A DNA stretch of 64,000 nucleotides from Cyanobacteria bacterium RI_101 (GTDB lineage Bacteria > Cyanobacteriota > Cyanobacteriia > Cyanobacteriales > Microcystaceae). The position numbers were made by a program, and so were the translations under genes. Position 1 is the stretch's first letter. Every line of letters starts with the position of its first letter. Of the stretch, positions 29,248 to 38,193 are shown one piece after another. The stretch is taken from the NCBI GenBank assembly GCA_016471375.1, contig WGLZ01000015.1:1-64000 (forward strand), read 5' to 3'. Under the pieces are notes generated by a model, which ran no database searches, had not been told where the DNA came from, and was given only the letters and a program-made list of their open reading frames with translations.

Positions 29248-30675
29248 ATGCCAGCCCCCCAGCGCCGAAAACCCCTTCTCTGGAGCGTCCTCCTGAGCCT
29301 TACGCTTTTGTTAACTTTGCTCATTCACCCCGCCCAGGCCCAGGGAGAGAAAGCCTTGCCCTTTGACGAACTGCGATTTCCGCCCCTGCCGGAAATTCAA
29401 CTGCCCCAGTACGAGCGCTATGTTCTGCCCAACGGTTTAACGGTTTACCTGATCGAGGATTCTACTCTGCCCCTCATCCGAGGCACGGCGCTCTTCCGGG
29501 CCGGCGCTCGTTGGGAACCCGCCGAGAAGACGGGTTTGGCCAGCTTAACGGGAACGGTTATGCGCACCGGAGGCACGCCGACTTACTCCCCCGGAGCCTT
29601 AAACCGAGAGCTAGAGTCCCGGGCCGCGGCCATTGAAACCAGTATTGGCCTTAGTTCTGGCTCCGCCAGTTTTGACGCCCTCAGCGCCGACGGGGATTGG
29701 ATTTTAGGCGTCTTCGGGGAAATTTTACAAAAACCGGTCTTCGCCCCGGAACAGGTGGCGCTGGCCCAGACCCAACTTCGGGGCGCCATTGCCCGCCGCA
29801 ACGACGATCCAGGGAATATTGCCGGGCGGGAATTGAATAAGTTGATCTACGGCGCCGGCAGTCCCTACGCCCGCACGGTGGAGTACGCCACCTTGGACGC
29901 CATTCAACGGGAAGATCTGATCCAATTTCATCAAACCTACGTCCGTCCCGACCAAATGATCCTCGGCATTGTGGGGGATTTCCAAAGCGCCGCGCTGAAG
30001 GAACGGATTAACGAGGTTTTTGGCGCTTGGGTTCCTCCCGCGGGGAAACCTCAACTGCAACCTCCCGGCGCCGCTCAGGCTCAAAAAAATCAACTTTTTC
30101 TGGTAGAGCAACCCCAACTGACCCAAAGCAATGTTTTCCTCGGACAACTGGGGGGGCGGATTGATAGTCCCGACTATCCGGCGCTGATGGTGATGAACGG
30201 CGTTTTGAACGGCTTTGGCGGCCGTTTATTTAACACCCTCCGCTCCCAAAAAGGCTTAGCTTACTCCGTCTCCGGGCGCTGGCAACCGGGGTTCGATTAT
30301 CCCGGAACTTTTGTAGCCGGGGGTCAGACTCGCACGGAAACCGCGACCCAATTTATCGACGCCTTAAAGACGGAAATCCGGCGCCTACGGACGGAGCCGA
30401 TTACGGAAAAGGAATTGGCCTACGCCAAGGAGTCTATTCTCAATTCCTTTATTTTTAACTTTGAAAAACCCCAACAAACCCTGGGGCGCTTGATGACCTA
30501 CGACTACTACGGCTATCCCCAGGATTTCATCTTCGAGTACCAGCGCCGGGTAAAAGAGACCACCATCGAGGATGTGCGACGGGTGGCCCAGCAGTATCTC
30601 CAACCCGATCAATGGGTGACCCTGGTGGTGGGGAACAACAAAGAATTGCGAGGAACTGTAATTTCTGACTATTAA
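29248..30675 (+). CDS. M16-family (pitrilysin-like) protein, non-catalytic type, secreted
   Basis: YVLPNGLTVYLIEDSTLPLI, GLAYSVSGRW; signal peptide; HxxEH replaced by LTGTVM. Confidence 0.88.
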   Translation: MPAPQRRKPLLWSVLLSLTLLLTLLIHPAQAQGEKALPFDELRFPPLPEIQLPQYERYVLPNGLTVYLIEDSTLPLIRGTALFRAGARWEPAEKTGLASLTGTVMRTGGTPTYSPGALNRELESRAAAIETSIGLSSGSASFDALSADGDWILGVFGEILQKPVFAPEQVALAQTQLRGAIARRNDDPGNIAGRELNKLIYGAGSPYARTVEYATLDAIQREDLIQFHQTYVRPDQMILGIVGDFQSAALKERINEVFGAWVPPAGKPQLQPPGAAQAQKNQLFLVEQPQLTQSNVFLGQLGGRIDSPDYPALMVMNGVLNGFGGRLFNTLRSQKGLAYSVSGRWQPGFDYPGTFVAGGQTRTETATQFIDALKTEIRRLRTEPITEKELAYAKESILNSFIFNFEKPQQTLGRLMTYDYYGYPQDFIFEYQRRVKETTIEDVRRVAQQYLQPDQWVTLVVGNNKELRGTVISDY

Positions 30676-30781
30676 AAGCTTAATTGTTTGCTATGGCGAG
30701 TCTGGGTAGATGGCGAACAAGCTCCGGTTAACTCTATTTGCCTGACTCGGCCTCAGTCTCCTGAGTGGGCGATCGGTTTGC

Positions 30782-31420
30782 TCAGGGTAATACAGATGGG
30801 GGAAGTTCAGTGGGATCTTCTGAAAAATCAATCCCACGATAGGCTTGCTCAATGGGAAAGATCAAGTTGATGGACTGTAATTCTACGGCGTCGCCTGCTC
30901 TATAGTTTATGATTTCCCAGCCTCCAGTCTCATTTTTACGATAAATATCAATGGCGATACCTTCGGAACTGACTAGGACATAATCCTGTAATTGCGGGTT
31001 CCGACGATAGCGAAAAAATTTATTGCCACGGTCATAGGCTTCGGTACTGGCAGACAGGACTTCGACGATTAAGCAAGGATAGGTAATATATTGCGTTGTT
31101 TCTCTGTCTCTAGGATCGCAGGTAACACTGACGTCAGGATAGGTGTAGTCATTCGTTTCAATCATTTTCACTCGACAATCAGAATTAAGAACCTGACAAC
31201 TGCTATTGGATAAGTGACGGTCCAGTAAAGCGCCAAGTTTTAAGCTAATCCGGCTATGATTTCGAGTTCCTCCGCTCATGGCATAGACTTCACCATTGAT
31301 ATATTCGTGGCGGTCTAATTGTTGCTCTTCCCAAGCGAAATATTCAGTAGGGGTTAATTTGGGGGCGTGATTCGGGACGGCAAACATTTTTTTCTCCGCT
31401 TGTAAAATACCGAGGGTCAA
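30782..31420 (-). CDS. Uma2-family (DUF820) endonuclease-like protein
   Basis: YFAWEEQQLDRHEYINGEVYAMSGGTRNHSRI...YPDVSVTCDPRD...PCLIVEVLSASTEAYDRGNKF. Confidence 0.93.
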   Translation of the reverse strand: MTLGILQAEKKMFAVPNHAPKLTPTEYFAWEEQQLDRHEYINGEVYAMSGGTRNHSRISLKLGALLDRHLSNSSCQVLNSDCRVKMIETNDYTYPDVSVTCDPRDRETTQYITYPCLIVEVLSASTEAYDRGNKFFRYRRNPQLQDYVLVSSEGIAIDIYRKNETGGWEIINYRAGDAVELQSINLIFPIEQAYRGIDFSEDPTELPPSVLP

Positions 31421-31613
31421 GAGCCGTTTCTCAATTGGGATTCACTTCATTTTATCCGGCAATTTAGCGTACAGTAACAGTGGGCAGTGTCAAGGGCAAG
31501 GAAGCGTTCCCCCCCCGGCTCCCAATCCATCAAGCCCGATACCTTGCCCAGACCCCAGGGATGATTTATGATCGCTGGCAGTGAAACCCTCTCCCCGCGG
31601 CGCCGCTTAGGTT

Positions 31614-32798
31614 ATGTCCAAGATTGAAACCAGAACCGAACCCATGGTCCTCAACATGGGGCCCCACCATCCCTCTATGCACGGGGTGTTGCGCTTAATC
31701 GTCACCCTGGACGGGGAGGACGTGGTCGATTGCGAGCCGGTCATCGGTTACCTGCACCGGGGCATGGAAAAGATCGCCGAGAGTCGCACCAATGTGATGT
31801 ATGTCCCCTACGTTAGCCGTTGGGACTACGCCGCCGGGATGTTCAACGAAGCCATCACCGTCAACGCGCCGGAAAAATTAGCCGATATCGAAGTGCCGAA
31901 GCGAGCCCAGTATATCCGGGCGATCATGCTGGAGTTGAACCGCATCGCCAACCATTTACTCTGGCTGGGCCCCTTCATGGCGGACGTCGGCGCTCAGACG
32001 CCCTTCTTCTATATCTTCCGGGAGCGGGAGATGATCTACGACCTCTGGGAAGCCGCCTCGGGAATGCGTTTAATCAACAATAATTATTTCCGCATTGGCG
32101 GCGTGGCGGTGGATCTGCCCTACGGTTGGATTGATAAATGCGAAGACTTTTGCGATTACTTCCTGCCCAAGGTGGACGAGTACGAAAAACTGATCACCGA
32201 TAATCCCATTTTTCGGCGCCGGGTGGAGGGCGTGGGCACCATCGGTCGGGAAGAGGCCATTAACTGGGGGCTTTCCGGCCCCATGCTCCGGGGATCTGGG
32301 GTCAAGTGGGATCTGCGCAAGGTGGACCACTATGAATGCTACGACGATTTTGACTGGGACGTTCACTACGAAACCGCCGGGGATTGCTTCGCCCGTTACT
32401 TGGTGCGCGTCCGGGAAATGCGGGAATCGGTGAAGATTATCCGCCAAGCCCTCAAGGGCATTCCCGGCGGCCCCTACGAAAATCTGGAGGCCAAGCGCCT
32501 GGCGGAGGGGAAAAAATCCCAGTGGAACGAGTTCCAATATCAGTACATCGCCAAGAAAGTGGCGCCCACCTTTAAAATTCCCAAGGGCGAGCACTACGTC
32601 CGCTTGGAAAGCGGCAAGGGGGAAATCGGTATTTTTATCCAGGGCAACGACGACGTCTTTCCCTGGCGCTGGAAGATCCGCTCCGCCGATTTTAATAACC
32701 TACAAATTCTGCCCCATATCCTCAAGGGCGTAAAGGTGGCGGATATTATGGCCATCCTCGGCAGTATCGACATCATCATGGGATCTGTAGATCGTTAG
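31614..32798 (+). CDS. ndhH: NAD(P)H-quinone oxidoreductase subunit H
   Basis: [49 protein letters not shown]. Confidence 0.98.
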   Translation: MSKIETRTEPMVLNMGPHHPSMHGVLRLIVTLDGEDVVDCEPVIGYLHRGMEKIAESRTNVMYVPYVSRWDYAAGMFNEAITVNAPEKLADIEVPKRAQYIRAIMLELNRIANHLLWLGPFMADVGAQTPFFYIFREREMIYDLWEAASGMRLINNNYFRIGGVAVDLPYGWIDKCEDFCDYFLPKVDEYEKLITDNPIFRRRVEGVGTIGREEAINWGLSGPMLRGSGVKWDLRKVDHYECYDDFDWDVHYETAGDCFARYLVRVREMRESVKIIRQALKGIPGGPYENLEAKRLAEGKKSQWNEFQYQYIAKKVAPTFKIPKGEHYVRLESGKGEIGIFIQGNDDVFPWRWKIRSADFNNLQILPHILKGVKVADIMAILGSIDIIMGSVDR

Positions 32799-32813
32799 TT
32801 TTACTCTTCACCT

Positions 32814-34109
32814 ATGCCTGAAACCCTAGCGCCGCCGAAATTGCCCCCCTCCAACCATCCCTTCGCGGAGGTGATCCACCGTCTGGAAGCGGGGGGTTCC
32901 ATGTTGCCGGACACCCCGGAAAACTTGATGCAGATTATCGGCATTTACAAGGCCTACGCCGTGCCGATGGATTTTTACTGGCGGGATTTGCTCTATATCG
33001 CCGAGGAAGTTTTCCTCAATCCCCTGCCCTTCTTTAAATATTTTCTGCCCCAGAAATATTTGGATCTCCCCAACCACTACGCCGGCGACGGCGCCGACCT
33101 GCGGATTTGGCGGGGGCCGGCCACGGCCCACCCGGAGCTACTGGAGTTTATGGCCAAGGGCAAAACCCGCCCCATGCCCAAGCTATTCCATCACCTCTGG
33201 CACGACCGGATCAACATGGAATTCGCCGAGGCCTGTATGCAGGCCATGCTCTGGCACGGGCGAGATATGGGTATGGGTCTCTTTGACGCCTACCTGGACA
33301 GCGAAGAATATAAGGCGAACGCTGACCGGGCCATCCGGGCTTATTTTAAATTTAACCCGCCCATGTTGGCGCTTTACACCCTTTTTCCCGACCTTTTCTT
33401 AGAGCAAGTCCGGCAACTGTCCTATTACGCCAATTTGGGGTTGTTTTGGGAAGTAATGGCGCCGGTCTTTTTCGAGATGTCGGACATTTACGACGAAGGC
33501 GGCTTTAAAGGCGTGCCGGACGCCATGAATTTCTTGGTTAACGGCATCTTTGCCATCGCCGGGCGCCCCATTTACCACCGGGTCAATATCCGCGGAGAAT
33601 GGTTCGAGATTATCCCCAAATCCAAGGGCTTTACTTGGCTCTACGAGGCGGCGCTACCCTACGTGGAGGCGGTCTTTTACCGCACGGCGCCCTTCCGGGG
33701 CACGAAATCCTACAACGCTCAAGCTGGCCAAGTTCCGGCGGAGCAAAAGGACTTTCATTACGGCATTCTCTACGCCGACGTCTTTCCGGTGGGCACCGCG
33801 GGCATTCCCCCCACCCTCTTGATGGACGACATGTATCATTTTCTCCCCCCTTACTTGATTGAGTATTACCAGCGCCACTGCCGGGGGGAGGACGATATGT
33901 TAGTGCAACTGGGAATCACCTTCCAGCGCTCCATGTACAACGTCACCTCCGCCGTTATTCAAGCCCTACGGACGGCGCTGTTGTATCCTTTGGATGATGC
34001 TAACCCCCGTCATTTGGCTAAAAATCGGGCCTTCTTTGAAGCCCAACTCGACCGCTTTCTGCGCCCGGAAGCCCGTCTGCGGGACATTCAAAGCGCCGAT
34101 TATCGTTAA
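32814..34109 (+). CDS. CO2 hydration protein (ChpX/ChpY, CupA/CupB family)
   Basis: PFAEVIHRLEAGGSMLPDTPENLMQIIGIYKAYAVPMDFYWRDLLYIAE, family-typical along its length. Confidence 0.92.
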   Translation: MPETLAPPKLPPSNHPFAEVIHRLEAGGSMLPDTPENLMQIIGIYKAYAVPMDFYWRDLLYIAEEVFLNPLPFFKYFLPQKYLDLPNHYAGDGADLRIWRGPATAHPELLEFMAKGKTRPMPKLFHHLWHDRINMEFAEACMQAMLWHGRDMGMGLFDAYLDSEEYKANADRAIRAYFKFNPPMLALYTLFPDLFLEQVRQLSYYANLGLFWEVMAPVFFEMSDIYDEGGFKGVPDAMNFLVNGIFAIAGRPIYHRVNIRGEWFEIIPKSKGFTWLYEAALPYVEAVFYRTAPFRGTKSYNAQAGQVPAEQKDFHYGILYADVFPVGTAGIPPTLLMDDMYHFLPPYLIEYYQRHCRGEDDMLVQLGITFQRSMYNVTSAVIQALRTALLYPLDDANPRHLAKNRAFFEAQLDRFLRPEARLRDIQSADYR

Positions 34110-34192
34110 TCCCCCGACCCAATAACCCGCGCCGCGACCGGCTATCTAGGCTAGGCTCACAGTAGCACTTCAATTCGGTTCAACGAAAATCT

Positions 34193-36217
34193 ATGACGAC
34201 GAGTCCAGCAGTCAGCGCCAATCTTCGCAATGTGGCTCTAGTGGGGCCCTACGGTAGCGGTAAAACGACATTATTGGAGAGCCTGCTCTGGGTCGGCGGC
34301 GCTCTCGCTCGCAAAGGCTCCGTCAAAGACGGGACAACGGTAAGCGACGCCGGCGCCGAGGCCAAAGAGCGGCAGATGAGCGTGGAGGTGGGGGTCGCCA
34401 GTTTGGAGCGTCAAGACTTGCGGTTTACTTTCCTAGATTGTCCCGGCTCCATCGAGTTCGCCCAAGAGGCCGCCAACGCCTTAATCGGGGCGGGAACGGC
34501 GGTTATTGTCTGCGAGGCGGACGTCAGCCGCGTCTTGACCTTAGCGCCGGTGTTTAAGTTTTTGGACGATTGGGAAATCCCCCATCTCGTTTTTCTCAAC
34601 AAAATGGATCGGGCTAAAAACAGCTTTCGGGAAATCCTTCAGGCGCTGAAGACCGTTTCCAGCCGTCCTCTGGTGCCCCAGCAGTACCCGATTTATCAAG
34701 AGCGAAATCTGGTGGGTTACATCGACCTCATTACCGAGCAAGCCTACCGTTATCACCTCGACGGGCCCGCGGACCCCGCCCCCTTGCCCCCGGAGTTGGC
34801 CGCGGAAGAACAGGAAACCCGTCAAGAGATGCTAGAGGCGCTGGCGGAGTTTGACGACCATCTTTTGGAAGAGCTGTTAGAGGATATTCAGCCGCCCGAA
34901 GGAGAAATTACCGCCGACTTCAAAGCGGAACTGGGCGCCGATTTAATTGTGCCGGTCTTGCTGGGGGTCGCGGAGCGGGACTTTGGCTCTCTTCCCCTGT
35001 TGGATGTTTTGGCGACGGAAGCGCCGGAACCGGCGGTCACGGCGAAGCGGCGGGGGTTGACGGCGGCGGGCGAACCCGTTGTTCAAGTTCTCAAAACCTA
35101 CTTTTCGCCCCAGGGCGGCAAACTGTCCCTCGTCCGGGTCTGGCGAGGAACCCTAACGGAAGGCGTCGCCTTAAACGGCGTCCGACCGGGGGGGATTTAT
35201 CGTCTCTTCGGCGCTCAACAGCAGTCTCAACAAACCGCGGAGGCGGGGGAAATCGTGGCCCTAGGACGGATGGAGGGCGTGAAAACCGGGGAGACCCTTT
35301 CTCCGGTTCCCGTCCCAGAGCCTCTCCCAACGGCGCCGGTTCTAGAGCCGGTTTACGCCCTAGCCATCGCGCCCGAAAACCGTAAGGACGAGGTTAAATT
35401 GAGCGCCGCCTTAGGAAAACTGTTGGAAGAAGACCCCTCCCTCGCCTGGGAGCAACGGGAGGAGACTCAGGAGGTGATCCTCTGGGGTCAGGGAGAAATC
35501 CATCTACAGGTGGCGCTGGATCGTCTGCGGCGCAAATATAATCTGCCCCTGGTCACCCAGGCGCCCCATACGCCCTATAAAGAAACGATCCGTAAATCCG
35601 TGCAAATCCAAGGGCGCTATAAACACCAAACCGGCGGCCACGGCGCCTTTGGGGACGTCCATTTAACCATCGAACCCCAGGAACGGGGCGCGGGCTTTAG
35701 CTTCCGAGAAACCATCGTGGGGGGCGTGGTGCCGAAACAATACATCCCCGGCGTAGAAATGGGCGTGCGGGATTATTTAGTCAAGGGGCCCTTAGGGTTT
35801 CCGGTGGTGGATATCGGCGTGACTTTAACCGACGGCTCCTACCACAGCGTCGATAGTTCCGAGCAGGCCTTTAAACAGGCGGCCCGCATCGCCATGACGG
35901 AAGGGATGGCCAAGGCTGAACCCTTGCTCCTGGAGCCGGTTTTAACCGTGGTGGTCTCGGCGCCGGGAGAATTTACGGCCAAAGTTTTGCAACTGGCCAG
36001 CGGCCACCGGGGACAAATTTTAGGCTACGAGCCTCGCCCCGACTGGAAAGGCTGGGACCGGGTGTCGGCCTATCTGCCCCAGGCGGAAATGCAGAACTTT
36101 ATCGTGGAATTGCGCTCCGCCACCCTCGGCGTCGGCGCCTTTACCTGGCGGTACGACCACCTCCAGCCGGCGCCGGAGAAGGTGACGGCGGCGGTTTTAG
36201 CCGATCAAAAAAACTAA
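34193..36217 (+). CDS. Elongation factor G-like GTPase (EF-G2 type)
   Basis: VGPYGSGKTTLLE, DCPGS, NKMD, EF-G domains IV/V. Confidence 0.92.
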   Translation: MTTSPAVSANLRNVALVGPYGSGKTTLLESLLWVGGALARKGSVKDGTTVSDAGAEAKERQMSVEVGVASLERQDLRFTFLDCPGSIEFAQEAANALIGAGTAVIVCEADVSRVLTLAPVFKFLDDWEIPHLVFLNKMDRAKNSFREILQALKTVSSRPLVPQQYPIYQERNLVGYIDLITEQAYRYHLDGPADPAPLPPELAAEEQETRQEMLEALAEFDDHLLEELLEDIQPPEGEITADFKAELGADLIVPVLLGVAERDFGSLPLLDVLATEAPEPAVTAKRRGLTAAGEPVVQVLKTYFSPQGGKLSLVRVWRGTLTEGVALNGVRPGGIYRLFGAQQQSQQTAEAGEIVALGRMEGVKTGETLSPVPVPEPLPTAPVLEPVYALAIAPENRKDEVKLSAALGKLLEEDPSLAWEQREETQEVILWGQGEIHLQVALDRLRRKYNLPLVTQAPHTPYKETIRKSVQIQGRYKHQTGGHGAFGDVHLTIEPQERGAGFSFRETIVGGVVPKQYIPGVEMGVRDYLVKGPLGFPVVDIGVTLTDGSYHSVDSSEQAFKQAARIAMTEGMAKAEPLLLEPVLTVVVSAPGEFTAKVLQLASGHRGQILGYEPRPDWKGWDRVSAYLPQAEMQNFIVELRSATLGVGAFTWRYDHLQPAPEKVTAAVLADQKN

Positions 36218-36762
36218 GGCTTCATCGGCGCTCCGTGACTGCGGGGATCTGAAGAAGCGGCTGGAGTCGAGGTCTCCTGGAGGGGCGAAGTCCGCCCCTC
36301 GGAACGGGCGTAGGGCAGGGGTTCCCCCGCCATCAGCGCCGCGAGGTTGGCGGCCATGATCTCCTGGGGCAATTCCCCCACCGCTTGGGCCACAGGGTTC
36401 CCGGTTCCGTCCTGAAAGACGAAGTGGGGAATGCCGTCCACTCGGTAGCGCAACACTTCCGGGAGCCATTTGCCGTTATCGACGTTGAGCATGACAAAGT
36501 TGACGCGGTCGCCATAATCCTGTTTTAATCGCGCCAGGCTGGGAGCCATGGCTTGGCAACTGCGACACCAGTTGGCGTAAAACTCCGTCAGGGTTGGTTT
36601 GCCGTTGCTCAGCGCCGTTTCCAAAGAAAGGGACTGCTTTGCCTGGGTCTCTAGGGAGGTCGCGACGCCTTGGCTCTGGAAGCCAAAATAGAGAGCGGCG
36701 CTGAGGAGGATCGCGGTCAAGGCCAGGACGCCCCGGCGCCAAGGGAAGGAAGAATGCGGCAT
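36214..36762 (-). CDS. Membrane-anchored thioredoxin-like protein (TxlA/HCF164-like)
   Basis: N-terminal TM; EFYANWCRSCQAMAPSL. Confidence 0.88.
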   Translation of the reverse strand: MPHSSFPWRRGVLALTAILLSAALYFGFQSQGVATSLETQAKQSLSLETALSNGKPTLTEFYANWCRSCQAMAPSLARLKQDYGDRVNFVMLNVDNGKWLPEVLRYRVDGIPHFVFQDGTGNPVAQAVGELPQEIMAANLAALMAGEPLPYARSEGRTSPLQETSTPAASSDPRSHGAPMKP

Positions 36763-37127
36763 TGGTGGGTTCGTTTGGGTTAAATCTCTTTGCCTATGCT
36801 AAAAAATTTTCGTCCCTCCGGGAAAGTCGCGCGTTCGCGCTCTCAGAGGGAGTCTAATCAGGCTCCATCCGCTCCCTCGGTCGCGACGGCGCTGTGAGCA
36901 GTCCCGAACTTCAGGGTTATTCGGCGTTTTTGCGACTAAGACCCCAGTTGTCTACGTAATTTTACAGATGCGCCTCCAGACGTTTAAATTAGGGTCAAAG
37001 CCAGTCCAAGCAAGGTTTGGGGGCGGATCTTTAGAAAAGGTTAAATTTCCGTATTTCCCCTTGCCATCCCCCAAAAGTGGATTAAAATGAAGAAAAGTTT
37101 ACAAAATTTAACAATCCCCTTAACAAA

Positions 37128-37322
37128 ATGCTGGTTCCCATTCTCCTCTTTGATGTTGCGCTGGTGGCCTGGTCACTCCACCTGATGCAACAGGCTGTGG
37201 AACAACAGGAATTTTCCCTGATGTTGGCGGGAACCCTGGTGGCTTCGGCCGCCGCCGCGATGATTGTGGTCTATTTCCTGATGGGCCATTGCCTCTCCTC
37301 CCTCGCTCAGTTTCCTTATTAA
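37128..37322 (+). CDS. Small two-TM membrane protein
   Basis: 64-aa hydrophobic ORF with no competing ORF. Confidence 0.5.
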   Translation: MLVPILLFDVALVAWSLHLMQQAVEQQEFSLMLAGTLVASAAAAMIVVYFLMGHCLSSLAQFPY

Positions 37323-37490
37323 TCCCTCGCTCCAATAGAGAATTCCAGTATTTATTCTCCGCTCCCGAAGGTCTGACCGCCTCTGGCTAGAGGTCTCGGC
37401 GCTTGAAACAACCCTCCCGGTTTGGGGGGGTTTGTCCTTTATAATGGAGCGTTCCAGGCTTTTTTCCTCGCCCTCAAGCTGACCTTATCC

Positions 37491-38018
37491 ATGGATTTAC
37501 CCGAGTTTTTGCATCTTTGCGCGGGAAAATGGTTTTCCCAACGCACCCGCTACGCCTTTGGTTCCCAGACGGCGGAGAGTCATAAATCCGAGATTGTGGC
37601 GGAGGTTTCCTCCCAGTTGGAGCCAGACCTAAGCGCCGCTCTGGCCGCGGAGGGCTATGGCCCCTCGCCGGATTTACTCATCCTCAAGCTCACTTGGGAG
37701 ACAACGGGAGATTGGGGCAAGCCGAAAAAAACGGGCGCGGTTCACTCGGTCTTTCTGCCGGACTCTCCCCGCGCCGGGCGGTTGTGGCGAGCGCCGTTGC
37801 CGGGGCGGGAAACTGGCTTGAGCGGCGCCTACGAGTTGGGGGAAGACGAAGGGTTGGCCTATCTCTTGGAAAGCGGGGACGTTAAAACCGAAGAGCGTAT
37901 TTGGTTTGCCAGTCCTAATCTCCGTCTGCGCACTTGTCTGATTCATCAGGGAACCGCGCCGATCCACAGCGCCTTTTACTCGGAAATCCGTAAACTGCCC
38001 CCTCAACCCGCAAGTTAA
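37491..38018 (+). CDS. Phycobiliprotein chromophore lyase, CpcS/CpeS family
   Basis: MDLPEFLHLCAGKWFSQRTRYAF...; ATG 37491. Confidence 0.85.
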   Translation: MDLPEFLHLCAGKWFSQRTRYAFGSQTAESHKSEIVAEVSSQLEPDLSAALAAEGYGPSPDLLILKLTWETTGDWGKPKKTGAVHSVFLPDSPRAGRLWRAPLPGRETGLSGAYELGEDEGLAYLLESGDVKTEERIWFASPNLRLRTCLIHQGTAPIHSAFYSEIRKLPPQPAS

Positions 38019-38065
38019 TTTGATTCTCCAAACTTAGATATTTGAATGTAAAGAGGGTTTTGGCT

Positions 38066-38110
38066 CCCCTTCTCCCGTTCCCTGAGCGTAGCCGAAGGAG
38101 GGAGAAGGGG
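38066..38110. repeat. Inverted repeat (11-bp arms) enclosing CCTGAGCGTAGCCGAAGG
   Basis: CCCCTTCTCCC ... GGGAGAAGGGG. Confidence 0.6.
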
Positions 38111-38193
38111 CTGGAGGATGAGGGCAAACAAACGTCGTGCTCACTAGTCTGCAAACCGCTATCAGGATTTTCTAAACATCCTCCTAGGTCTTT

